Origin: Phycicoccus sp. M110.8
GTDB taxonomy: Bacteria; Actinomycetota; Actinomycetes; Actinomycetales; Dermatophilaceae
NCBI RefSeq assembly: GCF_032464895.1
Contig: NZ_JAWDIC010000002.1
Span: 124,001-188,000 of the forward strand
DNA length: 64,000 nucleotides
Reading direction: 5' to 3'
Shown one piece after another: positions 31,864-41,341 of this stretch. The notes beneath the pieces were generated by a model. That model did no database searches and was not told where the DNA came from. It saw only the letters and a program-made list of their open reading frames with translations. Within the stretch, counting starts at the first letter, position 1. Every line of letters begins with the position of its first letter. Position numbers and translations under genes: made by a program.

Positions 31864-34800
31864 TCAGGACGCGTCCGGCGCCGGCTCCGCGGGGGCCTCG
31901 TCGGCCGCCGAGGCGGCCGGGCGCGGCGGCCCGGCGGGGGCCACGACCCGACCGCGCTTGCGGCGGCGGGGCGCTGCGGTCGGCGCGGCCGCCGCTGCCG
32001 GGCGGGCCGGCTCGGGCTGGGCGGTCTCGGTCTCGACGTTCTCCCGCTGGGCGTTCTCCGGCTGGGCGGTCTCGTGGCGGGCGGTCTCCGGGGCAGCCGA
32101 GGCCCGCTCGACCGGCTCCTGGTCGGGGGTCTCGTGCACCTCGACCACGGGCTCGTCCTGCGCCGGCGCCTCGTCGGCCAGCTCGCCGGTCCCGAACGGG
32201 TGCGCCTCGGAGGACTTCAGCGCGGCGGCGTGCGCCGCGGCCGCGATCTGGGCAGGAGTCGGGCCGCCGTGGTGCGCAGGCTGCTGCTGCTCGGCGGGCG
32301 CGGCGTTCGAGCCCGAGCCGGAGCCGGAGCCGGAGCCGGAGCGTCCACGCCGGCCCCGGCTGCTGCCGTTCGTGGACGAGGAGCGCTCGGCACCGGAGCC
32401 GCGCGAACCGCCGGAACCGCCCTGGTCGCCGCCCGACGACTTCTCCACGGGGTGGTCGTGGACGATGATCCCGCGGCCCCCGCAGTGGTCACAGGTCTCG
32501 GAGAAGACCTCGATGAGGCCGGACCCGACCCGCTTGCGGGTCATCTGGACCAGGCCCAGCGAGGTGACCTCGGCGACCTGGTGCTTGGTGCGGTCGCGCC
32601 CGAGGCACTCCAGCAGGCGGCGCACGACGAGGTCGCGGTTGGACTCCAGCACCATGTCGATGAAGTCGATGACGATGATGCCGCCGATGTCGCGCAGCCG
32701 GAGCTGGCGGACGATCTCCTCGGCCGCCTCGATGTTGTTCTTGGTGACCGTCTCCTCGAGGTTGCCGCCCGAGCCGACGAACTTGCCGGTGTTGACGTCG
32801 ACGACGGTCATGGCCTCGGTGCGGTCGATGACCAGCGAGCCGCCGGACGGCAGCCAGACCTTGCGGTCCATCGCCTTGGCGATCTGCTCGTCGACGCGGT
32901 ACCGGGTGAACAGGTCCTCGGTGCCGGTCCACTTCTCCAGCCGCTCGGCGAGGTCGGGGGCGACGTCACCGATGTACTCGCTGACCTCCTCCCAGGCCCG
33001 GTCGCCGGCGACGACGAGCTTGCCGAAGTCCTCGTTGAAGACGTCGCGGATGACCCGCACGGTGAGGTCCGGCTCGCCGTGGACGAGCGCCGGGGCGCCG
33101 CCCTTGGCCTTGCCCTTGGAGTCGGCCTTGGCCTTGATCTTCTCCCAGGTCTTGGTGAGCCGCTCGACGTCCGCGCGCAGCTCCTCCTCGCTCGCACCCT
33201 CGGCCGCGGTCCGGACGATGACGCCGGCGCTGTCCGGGACGACCTCCTTGAGGATGCCCTTGAGGCGCGCGCGCTCGGTGTCGGGCAGCTTGCGGGAGAT
33301 GCCGGTCATCGAGCCCTCGGGCACGTAGACGAGGTACCGCCCGGGCAGGCTGATCTGGCTCGTGAGGCGGGCGCCCTTGTGGCCGATCGGGTCCTTGGTG
33401 ACCTGCACGAGGACCGTGTCGCCGGACTTGAGGGCGTTCTCGATGCGCTTGGGCTGGTTGTTCTCCAGGCCCGCGGCGTCCCAGTTGACCTCGCCGGCGT
33501 AGAGGACGGCGTTGCGGCCCTTGCCGATGTCGACGAACGCCGCCTCCATCGAGGGCAGGACGTTCTGCACCCGGCCGAGGTAGACGTTCCCGGCCATCGA
33601 CGCGTTGGTCTCGCGGGAGACGTAGTGCTCGACGAGCACCTCGTCCTCCAGCACCCCGATCTGGGTCTTGCCGTCGCGCTCGCGCACGACCATGACCCGG
33701 TCGACGCTCTCGCGGCGGGCCAGGAACTCGGCCTCGGTGATGATCGTGCGACGGCGGCCGGCCTCGCGCCCCTCGCGGCGGCGCTGCTTCTTGGCCTCCA
33801 GGCGGGTCGAGCCCTTGACGCTCTGCGGCTCGTCGCGGCGCGGCTCGCGCACCTTGGTCACCGTGCCGGGCGGGTCCTCCCCGTCCGTGGCGGAGCCGCT
33901 GCGGCGACGGCGCCGGCGGCGGCGGCTGCTCGCGCTGCCCTCACCCTCGCCGGAGTCCTCGGCCGGCCCGTTGCCCTCGGCCTGCTCGGCGTCGTCGGAG
34001 CCACCCTCCTCGGCGCCCTGCGCCTCGTCGCGGGCGTCGGAGTCCGAACCCCGTCCGCGGCCGCGGCCCTTGCCGCCGCGGCGACGGCGCCGGCGCCCAC
34101 CGGTGCCCTCGCCCGACTCCGCGGGCTCGGCGGACTCGCCGGTCTCGACCGGTGCCGCGGCCTCGACCGCCTCGTCGTCCGCGGGAGCGTGGTCGGCCTC
34201 GGCGGGAGCCGCAGCAGGCTGCGCCGCGGGCTCGACCTCCTGGGCAGGCGCCGTGGCGCGCTTGCGGGTGGCCCGCTTGCGTGCGGGCTTGACCGCCTCG
34301 GGGTCGGGCGCCTGGAACAGGACGCCGAAGCTCGGGACGGTCGCCGCCGACGTCGTGTCGGGCTGGGCAGCCCCCTCGGCCAGCCGCGCCTCCTCGGCAC
34401 GGGCCGCCGCCAGGGCCTCCTCCTCGTCCTCCTGAGCGGTCGGGGCGACAGGTTCGGCGACGGGCTCGGCCACGGCCGCGGCCTTCTTCGCGCTCTTGCG
34501 CGGCGCTCGCTTGGCGGCCTTCGTGGCCGGCGCAGGGGCCTCGGTCGCCTCGGTCGCCTCGGTCGCCTCGGCGGCAGGCTCGGTCGGCTCGGCGGCGGGG
34601 GCCTTCGCCGCCTTCTTCGCGCTCTTGCGCGGCGCACGCTTGGCGGCCTTCTTCGCCGTCACCTCGCCAGCAGCCGCCTCGGCGGGAGCACCGGCGTCGG
34701 CACCCTCGGCGGACGCCGCGTCCCCTGCGGCGACCTCGGCCGGTGGTGCTGCCGGCGCGGGAGCGGCGGCCTTCTTCGTGGCCCGACGGGGGCGCCGGGC

Positions 34801-34887
34801 CGGGGCGGCCGGGGCCGCCTCGGCGGCGCCGGACGGCGCGCCCTCGGTGGTGGAGGTGGTGGTGGTCTGGTCGTCCGTGGAAGCCAT
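31864..34887 (-). CDS. rne: Ribonuclease E/G
   Basis: A 1007-aa endoribonuclease of the Rne/Rng family. The first 380 residues are a low-complexity Ala/Lys/Glu-rich extension, as in other actinobacterial RNase E. The S1 domain follows (MAGNVYLGRVQNVLPSMEAAFVDIG), then the catalytic core with VDVNTGKF and GGIIVIDFIDM, and the zinc-link CDHCGGRG near residue 802. The C-terminal tail (about 820-1007) is again acidic and Pro/Ala-rich and probably a scaffold for partners. The ATG at 34887 follows GGAAGGA. Confidence 0.96.
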   Translation of the reverse strand: MASTDDQTTTTSTTEGAPSGAAEAAPAAPARRPRRATKKAAAPAPAAPPAEVAAGDAASAEGADAGAPAEAAAGEVTAKKAAKRAPRKSAKKAAKAPAAEPTEPAAEATEATEATEAPAPATKAAKRAPRKSAKKAAAVAEPVAEPVAPTAQEDEEEALAAARAEEARLAEGAAQPDTTSAATVPSFGVLFQAPDPEAVKPARKRATRKRATAPAQEVEPAAQPAAAPAEADHAPADDEAVEAAAPVETGESAEPAESGEGTGGRRRRRRGGKGRGRGRGSDSDARDEAQGAEEGGSDDAEQAEGNGPAEDSGEGEGSASSRRRRRRRRSGSATDGEDPPGTVTKVREPRRDEPQSVKGSTRLEAKKQRRREGREAGRRRTIITEAEFLARRESVDRVMVVRERDGKTQIGVLEDEVLVEHYVSRETNASMAGNVYLGRVQNVLPSMEAAFVDIGKGRNAVLYAGEVNWDAAGLENNQPKRIENALKSGDTVLVQVTKDPIGHKGARLTSQISLPGRYLVYVPEGSMTGISRKLPDTERARLKGILKEVVPDSAGVIVRTAAEGASEEELRADVERLTKTWEKIKAKADSKGKAKGGAPALVHGEPDLTVRVIRDVFNEDFGKLVVAGDRAWEEVSEYIGDVAPDLAERLEKWTGTEDLFTRYRVDEQIAKAMDRKVWLPSGGSLVIDRTEAMTVVDVNTGKFVGSGGNLEETVTKNNIEAAEEIVRQLRLRDIGGIIVIDFIDMVLESNRDLVVRRLLECLGRDRTKHQVAEVTSLGLVQMTRKRVGSGLIEVFSETCDHCGGRGIIVHDHPVEKSSGGDQGGSGGSRGSGAERSSSTNGSSRGRRGRSGSGSGSGSGSNAAPAEQQQPAHHGGPTPAQIAAAAHAAALKSSEAHPFGTGELADEAPAQDEPVVEVHETPDQEPVERASAAPETARHETAQPENAQRENVETETAQPEPARPAAAAAPTAAPRRRKRGRVVAPAGPPRPAASAADEAPAEPAPDAS

Positions 34888-35061
34888 GGGAGGCGTCCTT
34901 CCGTCACCCACGGGCCGTGGCCACACCCAGGGCCCGCGGGCGGACCCTGCGCACGGCCGCGTGGTGCGCGGTCATGCCTCGTGCCGGTGGCGGGTTTGCC
35001 CCGACACGGAAGTCGGTTTGGCTACGCCGTCTCCAGCTCGCGCAGGCCGCGCGGCACCGGG

Positions 35062-35814
35062 TCAGGCGCCGTCGCCGTCCAGGTCGGCAGCCAAGGGATC
35101 AGCCACCCTCGCGGTTGCGGTGCGCAGCGGGCCCTGCGCCAACCGGGTCACCAGGGGTGGTGCCGGTGGCGAAAGCTCTGTCACTGCGCGCAGCGCGGTC
35201 AGGACGTCGTCGGGGCGTACGGCTGGTGTGGTGTGCCGTACGACCACCCGCAGTATCGCACAGTCGGGACGCTCCGAAGTGGTTGCGCCCAGCGACACGA
35301 CGGCAGAGCGCACGTCGAAGGTCTTCGGGCCCGTCTTGAACATCCGGGTGACCTCGACCCGCTCCTGCGCGAGGAAGGTGTCGGCCGCGCGCTGCAGCTC
35401 CTCCTTCGGCACGTCGCGGAACTCGAGCACCCAGTCGCTGGCCTGCAGCCGGTCCGCGAGCGCGCCCGGCGCGGCCTCGACCACCTCCAGCACGTCGAGC
35501 CCGTCGGGCAGCGCCTCGTCGAGCGCAGCCCGCAGCGACTCGGGGTCGACCCGCTCGGTCACCGAGATCTCGAAGTACTCCGCCTCGCTGGCCGTCCCGG
35601 TGGGCGCCGCGTTCGCGTAGCTGATCTTCGGGTGCGGGTGGAACCCCGCGGAGAACGCCATCGGCACGCCCGCCCGCCGCAGGGCCCGCTCCAGGGCGCG
35701 CTGGAAGTCGCGCGTCGAGGAGAACCGCAGCCGCCCCCGCTTGGCGTACCGCACGCGCAGCTTCTGGACCGCCGGGACGGGGGGTGGTCCCTCGGGGACG
35801 CGCTGCCGTGCCAT
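35062..35814 (-). CDS. TIGR03936/DUF2344 radical SAM-associated protein
   Basis: A 250-aa protein beginning near KLRVRYAKRGRLRFSSTRDFQRALERALRRAG with AFSAGFHPHPKISYA, diagnostic of DUF2344. In many actinobacteria it follows directly after a B12-binding radical SAM gene (TIGR03960) and precedes rne. Here the radical SAM gene is about 7.8 kb away (43607-45628), with other genes between. The ATG at 35814 was chosen over an Arg-rich upstream extension. The pair is thought to act in RNA modification, but the reaction is not established. Confidence 0.93.
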   Translation of the reverse strand: MARQRVPEGPPPVPAVQKLRVRYAKRGRLRFSSTRDFQRALERALRRAGVPMAFSAGFHPHPKISYANAAPTGTASEAEYFEISVTERVDPESLRAALDEALPDGLDVLEVVEAAPGALADRLQASDWVLEFRDVPKEELQRAADTFLAQERVEVTRMFKTGPKTFDVRSAVVSLGATTSERPDCAILRVVVRHTTPAVRPDDVLTALRAVTELSPPAPPLVTRLAQGPLRTATARVADPLAADLDGDGA

Positions 35815-35992
35815 GGCGGACAAGCCTAGGAGGTGCCGGCCCGGGCGCGCGCCCGGGGCGCACCGTGGCGACGGGACGCGCTGGGCCATGAGCGTTGTGC
35901 TGCGAATTTCGTGGCGATTCGCGCAATGGAGCGGCGGGATCGATGGCGAGACGACCCTTTCGCCGCCGACATCGTCACACTAGCCTGCGGCC

Positions 35993-37360
35993 ATGGCGAC
36001 CCTGGACCGCACCCGACTGGCCGCGCTGCTCGAGGCCGAGCAGGCGGCATACACCGACTCCCACCCGCGCAGCCGGGCACTGTTCGCGCAGGCGGACAAC
36101 CTCTTCGGCCGCGTGCCGATGACGTGGATGAACATGTGGTCCGGTGGGTTCCCGCTCTACCTCGACCGGGCCGCCGGCAACCGGGTGACGGACGTCGACG
36201 GGCACACCTACGTCGACTTCGCGCTCGGCGACACCGGCGCGATGGCGGGGCACTCCCCCGCGGCGACGGTCGCCGCGGTGCAGCGCCGGATGGGCGAGCT
36301 CGGCGGGATCACGACGATGCTGCCGACGGCGGAGGCCCAGGACGTGGGCGCCGAGCTCACCCGCCGGTTCGGTATGCCGTCGTGGAGCTTCACCCTGTCG
36401 GCCACCGACGCCAACCGCTGGGCCATCCGCCTGGCCCGGCTGGCCACCGGCCGGCCCAAGGTGCTCGTCTTCGCGTACTGCTACCACGGGTCGGTGGACG
36501 AGGCGTTCGCCCTGCCGGGGCCCGAGGGCAAGGCGCAGAGCCGTCCGGGCAACGTCGCCCCGCCCGTGCCGCTCGACCTCACCACCCGGGCCGCGACGTG
36601 GAACGACCTCGAGTCGGTCGAGCGCGAGCTGGCGCACGGGGACGTCGCGGCGATCCTCACCGAGCCCGCCCTGACCAACATCGGGATCGTGCTCCCGGAG
36701 CCGGGGTTCCTGGAGGGCCTGCGCGAGCTCGCCACGAGGTACGGCTCACTGCTCATGATCGACGAGACCCACACCTTCTCCGCGGGCTGGGGCGGCGCGA
36801 CCCGGGAGTGGGGCCTGCAGCCGGACATCTTCGTCATCGGCAAGTCCATCGGCGGCGGCATCCCCTGCGGCGCCTATGGCATCAGCGCCGACGTGGCGGC
36901 GGCGGTGACCCGCCACACGGAGGCCGGGGACGCGGACATCGTCGACGTCGGCGGCGTCGGCGGCACGCTGGCCGGCAACGCCCTGTCGATCGCCGCGATG
37001 CGGGCCACCCTCGGCGAGGTGCTCACCGAGGACGCCTTCGCGCACATGACCGGGCTCGCCACGGCGTTCACGGCCGGGGTGCAGCAGACCCTCGACGACC
37101 TCGACGTGCCGTGGAGCATCAGCCAGCTCGGCGCCCGGGCGGAGTACCGCTTCGCCCGCCCCGCGCCCCGGACCGGCGAGGAGTCTGCCGCCGCCGCGGA
37201 CGACGGGCTCGACGCGTACCTGCACCTCGCGATGTGCAACCGCGGGATCCTCATGACGCCCTTCCACAACATGGCCCTGATGTGCCCGGAGACGAGCCGG
37301 GAGGACGTCGACCGGCACACCGAGGTCTTCCGCGAGGTGGTGGGCGCGCTCTACGGCTGA
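35993..37360 (+). CDS. Class III aminotransferase (glutamate-1-semialdehyde aminomutase-like)
   Basis: A 455-aa PLP enzyme. It has WSGGFPLYLDRAAGNRVTDVDGHTYVDFALGDTGAMAGH, LSATDANRWAIRLAR, VFAYCYHGSVDEAF, the LLMIDETHTF PLP aspartate, and the lysine in FVIGKSIGGGIPCGAYG. Closest in style to GSA aminomutase-related transaminases, but not HemL itself. TAGCCT sits 6 nt before the ATG (leaderless). It starts the accessory block. Substrate unknown. Confidence 0.88.
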   Translation: MATLDRTRLAALLEAEQAAYTDSHPRSRALFAQADNLFGRVPMTWMNMWSGGFPLYLDRAAGNRVTDVDGHTYVDFALGDTGAMAGHSPAATVAAVQRRMGELGGITTMLPTAEAQDVGAELTRRFGMPSWSFTLSATDANRWAIRLARLATGRPKVLVFAYCYHGSVDEAFALPGPEGKAQSRPGNVAPPVPLDLTTRAATWNDLESVERELAHGDVAAILTEPALTNIGIVLPEPGFLEGLRELATRYGSLLMIDETHTFSAGWGGATREWGLQPDIFVIGKSIGGGIPCGAYGISADVAAAVTRHTEAGDADIVDVGGVGGTLAGNALSIAAMRATLGEVLTEDAFAHMTGLATAFTAGVQQTLDDLDVPWSISQLGARAEYRFARPAPRTGEESAAAADDGLDAYLHLAMCNRGILMTPFHNMALMCPETSREDVDRHTEVFREVVGALYG

Positions 37361-37527
37361 GGCGCCCCAGCGCCCACCGGGGGCCGCCGCCGCCCTGGTC
37401 GGGCACGGCGGCATACCGCTCGGCGCACCGCCCGGATTGTCCGGTGACCCGGCGGGGGCTCCGGCGTACGGTCGAGAGCTGGACCACTTCAGGGTGAAGC
37501 GGCCCCCAGCGAGATCGGAGGGTTGAG

Positions 37528-38157
37528 GTGTTCATCCAGATCGTCCAGGGCAGGTGCCGGGACACCGACGGGGTGCACCGGCTCCTCGACGAGTGGCGCG
37601 ACACCATGGGAGGTACCGCACCGGGCTGGCTCGGCGGCACCTACGGCATCACCGACGACGGGCAGTTCGTGGGCGTCGTGCGGTTCGAGAGCCGCGAGGC
37701 CGCGGCCCGCAACTCCGCGCGCCCCGAGCAGGGCGAGTGGTGGAGCCGGATGGAGGAGTGCTTCGACGGCGACGTCTCGTTCCACGACTGCGACGACGCC
37801 ATGGTGTTCCTCGACGGTGGCTCCGACGACGCCGGGTTCGTCCAGGTCGTCCAGGGTCGGCTGCGCGACCCCGAGCGCTTCCGCCACTTCATGGCCGAGC
37901 CGATGGACATGCTGCACGAGCAGCGGCCGGAGATCATCGGCGGCACGATCGCGATCGAGCCCGACGGCTGGTTCACCGAGACGGTGTCGTTCCGCAGCGA
38001 GGACGAGGCGCGCACGGGCGAGGCCCGCGACATGCCCGAGCCGATGCGGGCCCAGTGGGCCGAGCAGATGGACGCCATGAGCGACGTCCGCTACCTCGAC
38101 CTGCACCACCCGTGGTTCGCCAGCGCACCGGTGCGTATGCCGTCCAGCGGCCAGTAG
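37528..38157 (+). CDS. Tandem-duplicated ferredoxin-like (dimeric alpha/beta barrel type) protein
   Basis: A 209-aa protein made of two similar halves. FIQIVQGRCRD (from 2) matches FVQVVQGRLRD (from about 109), and LGGTYGITDDGQFVGVVRFES matches IGGTIAIEPDGWFTETVSFRS. This pattern suggests fusion of two monooxygenase-like barrel units into a pseudo-dimer. The GTG at 37528 has GGAGG with 6 nt spacing. No catalytic residues can be named. Confidence 0.7.
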   Translation: MFIQIVQGRCRDTDGVHRLLDEWRDTMGGTAPGWLGGTYGITDDGQFVGVVRFESREAAARNSARPEQGEWWSRMEECFDGDVSFHDCDDAMVFLDGGSDDAGFVQVVQGRLRDPERFRHFMAEPMDMLHEQRPEIIGGTIAIEPDGWFTETVSFRSEDEARTGEARDMPEPMRAQWAEQMDAMSDVRYLDLHHPWFASAPVRMPSSGQ

Positions 38158-38165
38158 GCCTCCGG

Positions 38166-38204
38166 ACCTCTGACGCCGCCCGGCAGCCGAGCGGCGTCAG
38201 AGGT
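38166..38204. terminator. Bidirectional terminator between convergent genes
   Basis: A 14-bp perfect stem (38166-38179 with 38191-38204) with an 11-nt loop. It sits between the barrel-protein stop and reaches into the last codons of the GNAT gene. Confidence 0.7.
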
Positions 38205-38682
38205 CGACGCGCATGAGGTCGTCGGCCGGCCGGAAGCCGAGCGAGGCGTACAGCGGGACGGACATCTCGCTGGGGTTGAGGACGACCCGCACCAGGCCCT
38301 GGTCGCGGCACCAGTCCAGGGCACTGGTCATGAGCAGCCGCCCCACGCCGCGGCTGCGGTGGGCCGGGTCGACCCACACGTTCGCGACGTAGGCCCAGCG
38401 CCCCGCGTCCCGGCCCGGCCGCGGCATGCGCTCGAACACCATGAGGTTGGCCATGCCGACCGCCGGTTCCGCGGGCTCCGCACCGACGTCCCGGCCGCCC
38501 GCGAGGGCGACCCAGGCCCGGCGGTGCGCCGACTCGCGCGCCCACCAGTCGCGCAGCTCCTGCTCGAACCGCGGGTCGGGCGCGCCGCCCTGCGCGACCG
38601 TCCAGTCCGTGCGCATCCGCGCGATGTCGCCCAGGTGTGCCTCCCGCACCTCCACACACGCGTATGCCGCCCGCTCGACCAT
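38197..38682 (-). CDS. GNAT family N-acetyltransferase
   Basis: A 161-aa acetyltransferase with YVANVWVDPAHRSRGVGRLLMTSAL as the acetyl-CoA motif and the C-terminal VVLNPSEMSVPLYASLGFRPADDLMRVDL. The ATG at 38682 (MVERAAYACVEVREA) follows TAGGCT by 8 nt. Substrate unknown. Confidence 0.87.
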   Translation of the reverse strand: MVERAAYACVEVREAHLGDIARMRTDWTVAQGGAPDPRFEQELRDWWARESAHRRAWVALAGGRDVGAEPAEPAVGMANLMVFERMPRPGRDAGRWAYVANVWVDPAHRSRGVGRLLMTSALDWCRDQGLVRVVLNPSEMSVPLYASLGFRPADDLMRVDL

Positions 38683-38732
38683 GGCTCGGGAGCCTAGGCG
38701 AGCGGGCGGCACACCCGTGTCGAGCTGTGGCG

Positions 38733-40688
38733 TTACTGCGCGGCGACCGCGTCCAGCCAGGACTGCCCGTTCGGCACGCCGACGCCGGTGACGTCGTCGT
38801 AGCCGGGGCGGACGTGGATCGTCAGCTGCTCGTCGGCGTCGAAGTACCGAGCGGTGTACGCGTAGCCGTTGCCCGCGTCGACACCGTTCACGTAGTCGGA
38901 CCGGACGTCACCGGGGTAGGTGTCACGGTCGTTCTTGGTGATGTCGATGCTGGCGGCCCGGGTGCCGTAGAGCACCGGGTTGGCGAGGCCGAACTCGTGA
39001 CCGGCCTTCTGCTCGGCGAGGGCGAACATGCCCGCGTAGAGCGGCGAGGCGAGCGAGGTGCCGCCGATGCGGTACTCGTCGTACACCTGCGAGCCGTCGG
39101 GAGCGGTCTGCGTCTCGCCGACGAGCATGCCGGTGTTGGGGTCACCGAGGGCTGACACGTCCGGGACGGCGCGCATCGCGGCGCCGCCGTACGTCTGCGA
39201 GATCGAGCCCGGCACGACACCGGTCTGGTACGACGGCTGGGCGAAGAGGCGGGACGTGCCGCCGCCGGAGCCGTACAGCCAGGTCGAGGGCTTCCACGTC
39301 GTGGTCGCCTTGTCGAGGGAGCTGCGACGGGTCTCCCACCCGAGCTCGAAGACCCGGCCGTTGGACGAGCTGACGCCGGCGCTGGTGCCGCCGACCGCGG
39401 TCACGTACGGGCTCGAGGCCGGCCAGTCCGGGGTCGGGGTGGCGCCGGCGACCGCGTTCGTCTCGTCGGCGTTGTCGCCAGAGGAGAAGAACAGCGAGAT
39501 GCCCTCGGCCGCGGCCTGGACCTGGGTGTCCAGCGACGGCTTGATCGTGCCGGCCGGGAGGGCCTCGCCGCCGTAGCCGTAGGAGTTGCTGACGATGTCG
39601 GCGAGGTGCTTGTCCACGACGCGGTTCATGATCGCGTCCATGTCGCGGAAGTTGTTCGGGGCACCGATGTACGTGATGTCGGCGCCGGGCGCCATGGTGT
39701 GGACCGCCTCGACGTCGAGGGTCTCCTCACCGGCCCACCCCTGCGGGTCCTGGCGCGGGTTCTCCGGCCGGTTGTAGGTGCCGGGCGCGACGACCTGGGA
39801 GAACTGCCCCGGCTTGAGCGTCGGCAGCCCGTGGCGGGAGAAGTATCTGTTGGCGTCCTGCTCGATCGTCGGTGAGGCGTACGCGTCGATGATGCCGACC
39901 GTGACGCCCTTGCCGTCGTTGCCGGACGCGATGGCGACGCCCATGCCGTAGAGGCCCTGGAGCTGGGCGCCGCTGTAGCCGCACGGGGCGTAGGCGCTCG
40001 GCGAGGGGGGCAGCGGGGTCCCGTCGGGCGTCGGCGTGTTCTGCACCGTCTTCTGGCCCCAGTAGGCCGAGCACGGCTGGGCGTTGCGGAACAGCGCCGG
40101 CCCGGGTGCCGCCTTGTCCGCTCGCACGAGGGTCTGCGACTCGTCGAGCCCGACGACGCCCTCCACGGCCGGCAGCGAGTCCGGCACCTGCAGGGGCGTG
40201 TTGTTGGAGCGGACCTGCCTGCCCTCGGTGCGGTACTCGGCGAAGGACGTGCCGAAGGCCGAGGCCGCCTGGGCGAGGGTGCCGGTGGCCTCGACGTACT
40301 TGCGGTTCGCCGGCGTGGAGCCGAGCGCGAACCCCTGGCCCTTGAGCCACGAGGACACCGCCGCGACGTCGGAGGACGCCGGGGAGAACCGGGCGCGGAA
40401 CTGCGCCGGGGTGAGGAAGTGCCCGTAGTCGGCGTTGCCCGGGGTGGAGACGGCCCGCGCGTAGGCCGCGGCCGCGTCACCTCCGCGGTAGTCCAGGTAG
40501 ACGCGGAAGGTGACCTGCTGGGTGGACGGCGCGGCGCCCACCTCGTTCGTGGACACCGCCCAGGACGGGACGCTGCCATCCAGGGCGTGACGCCCACCGG
40601 GTGCGGCGATGGCGGTTCCGGCTGCGGCGACCGTGACCAGGGCAGCGGCCCCGACGGCGGCACAGGCGGTTCTCGACAGTCGTGACAT
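38733..40688 (-). CDS. Secreted S53 family serine peptidase (sedolisin/kumamolisin type)
   Basis: A 651-aa pre-pro-enzyme. Signal peptide 1-29 ending AIAA; the activation (pro-kumamolisin) domain runs to about 190. Catalytic residues are Glu321 and Asp325 in GEETLDVE, the oxyanion Asp405 in SSGDNADE, and Ser545 in GGTSLASP. The C-terminal DITKNDRDTYPG and NGYAY region corresponds to the calcium site. Such enzymes are acid-active endopeptidases outside the cell. Good Shine-Dalgarno (GGAGG-tctc-ATG). It belongs to the accessory block and diverges from the Ig-like exported protein. Confidence 0.94.
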   Translation of the reverse strand: MSRLSRTACAAVGAAALVTVAAAGTAIAAPGGRHALDGSVPSWAVSTNEVGAAPSTQQVTFRVYLDYRGGDAAAAYARAVSTPGNADYGHFLTPAQFRARFSPASSDVAAVSSWLKGQGFALGSTPANRKYVEATGTLAQAASAFGTSFAEYRTEGRQVRSNNTPLQVPDSLPAVEGVVGLDESQTLVRADKAAPGPALFRNAQPCSAYWGQKTVQNTPTPDGTPLPPSPSAYAPCGYSGAQLQGLYGMGVAIASGNDGKGVTVGIIDAYASPTIEQDANRYFSRHGLPTLKPGQFSQVVAPGTYNRPENPRQDPQGWAGEETLDVEAVHTMAPGADITYIGAPNNFRDMDAIMNRVVDKHLADIVSNSYGYGGEALPAGTIKPSLDTQVQAAAEGISLFFSSGDNADETNAVAGATPTPDWPASSPYVTAVGGTSAGVSSSNGRVFELGWETRRSSLDKATTTWKPSTWLYGSGGGTSRLFAQPSYQTGVVPGSISQTYGGAAMRAVPDVSALGDPNTGMLVGETQTAPDGSQVYDEYRIGGTSLASPLYAGMFALAEQKAGHEFGLANPVLYGTRAASIDITKNDRDTYPGDVRSDYVNGVDAGNGYAYTARYFDADEQLTIHVRPGYDDVTGVGVPNGQSWLDAVAAQ

Positions 40689-40779
40689 GAGACCTCCGGG
40701 AGATGTGGGCCCCGCGGCGCGGAGGTGACCGGTCGGGGGCAGTGTCCCCATCCGACACGACAGTTGACCTGCGCAACCA

Positions 40780-40791
40780 TGACGGATGTCA
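40780..40791. promoter_or_regulatory. Inverted repeat upstream of the S53 gene
   Basis: TGAC-N4-GTCA. A related repeat (ATGACA-N2-TGTCAT) occurs at 41002-41015, nearer the divergent exported-protein gene. The shared half-site TGACA/TGTCA suggests one regulator for both genes, but this is weak evidence. Confidence 0.3.
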
Positions 40792-40834
40792 CGGCCGACG
40801 GGTGCAGTCCGGAGCCGGTGGTGGCCACATGAAT

Positions 40835-40876
40835 GTGCCGCCCGCGCCCTCGGCTGGACCGAGGCGCGGGCGGCAC
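40835..40876. terminator. Strong hairpin in the divergent intergenic region
   Basis: An 18-bp stem with one bulge (40835-40853 with 40859-40876) and loop CTGGA, followed on the plus strand by GTTTCC. It lies 146 nt before the S53 start, in a gap with no gene. It ends a putative 17-codon frame (40779-40832, MTDVTADGCSPEPVVAT) on the plus strand, or it is a leader hairpin of the S53 mRNA. Confidence 0.55.
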
Positions 40877-41001
40877 GTTTCCCGAAGGCTCTCCGCACGA
40901 GCGTCCGGGGGTTCCGGTGAGGTGAAGGGGTCCGCACCGGAGCGGTCAGGAGGAGACGACCGCCTTCGTCAATTGGACACCGCCGCGCCACCCCACCCCC
41001 A

Positions 41002-41015
41002 TGACATGTGTCATC
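41002..41015. promoter_or_regulatory. Inverted repeat ATGACA-N2-TGTCAT
   Basis: Perfect 6-bp arms separated by TG, in the 653-bp gap between the S53 peptidase and the exported Ig-like protein genes. The rest of this gap shows nothing else I can support apart from the hairpin at 40835 and the repeat at 40780. Confidence 0.35.
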
Positions 41016-41341
41016 CCCACCATGTGAGTTCCCTGAGAGTCGTCTCAGCCCGGTCTCAAGAGCGCGCCCGGGCCGGCCCGGAGCCACCCTCCGATCGTGC
41101 AGCGGGACGGGCGCCGGGCAGCCGTTGCTTCGGTGTGCACCCTTTCGCACCAAAGATCCTGCGCATTTCGGCGGTCACGCCCGGACGACCCCGTCCCTAC
41201 CGTGGGACCACGGCACACGCCGACCCTGCGCCCGACTTCCCCTCGTCCTCCTGGCCGAGCGACGAGCGATACCTCCGCACCGCCGACGCGCTGCCCCTCC
41301 CGGTCCGCCCGGGTCGGGAGCACCACCTTGGAGGAGACGGC

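Noticed and set aside
31717-35829. A 1370-codon open frame on the plus strand opposite rne
   Set aside because: It mirrors the Ala/Glu/Lys-rich ends and core of RNase E and has no independent domain.
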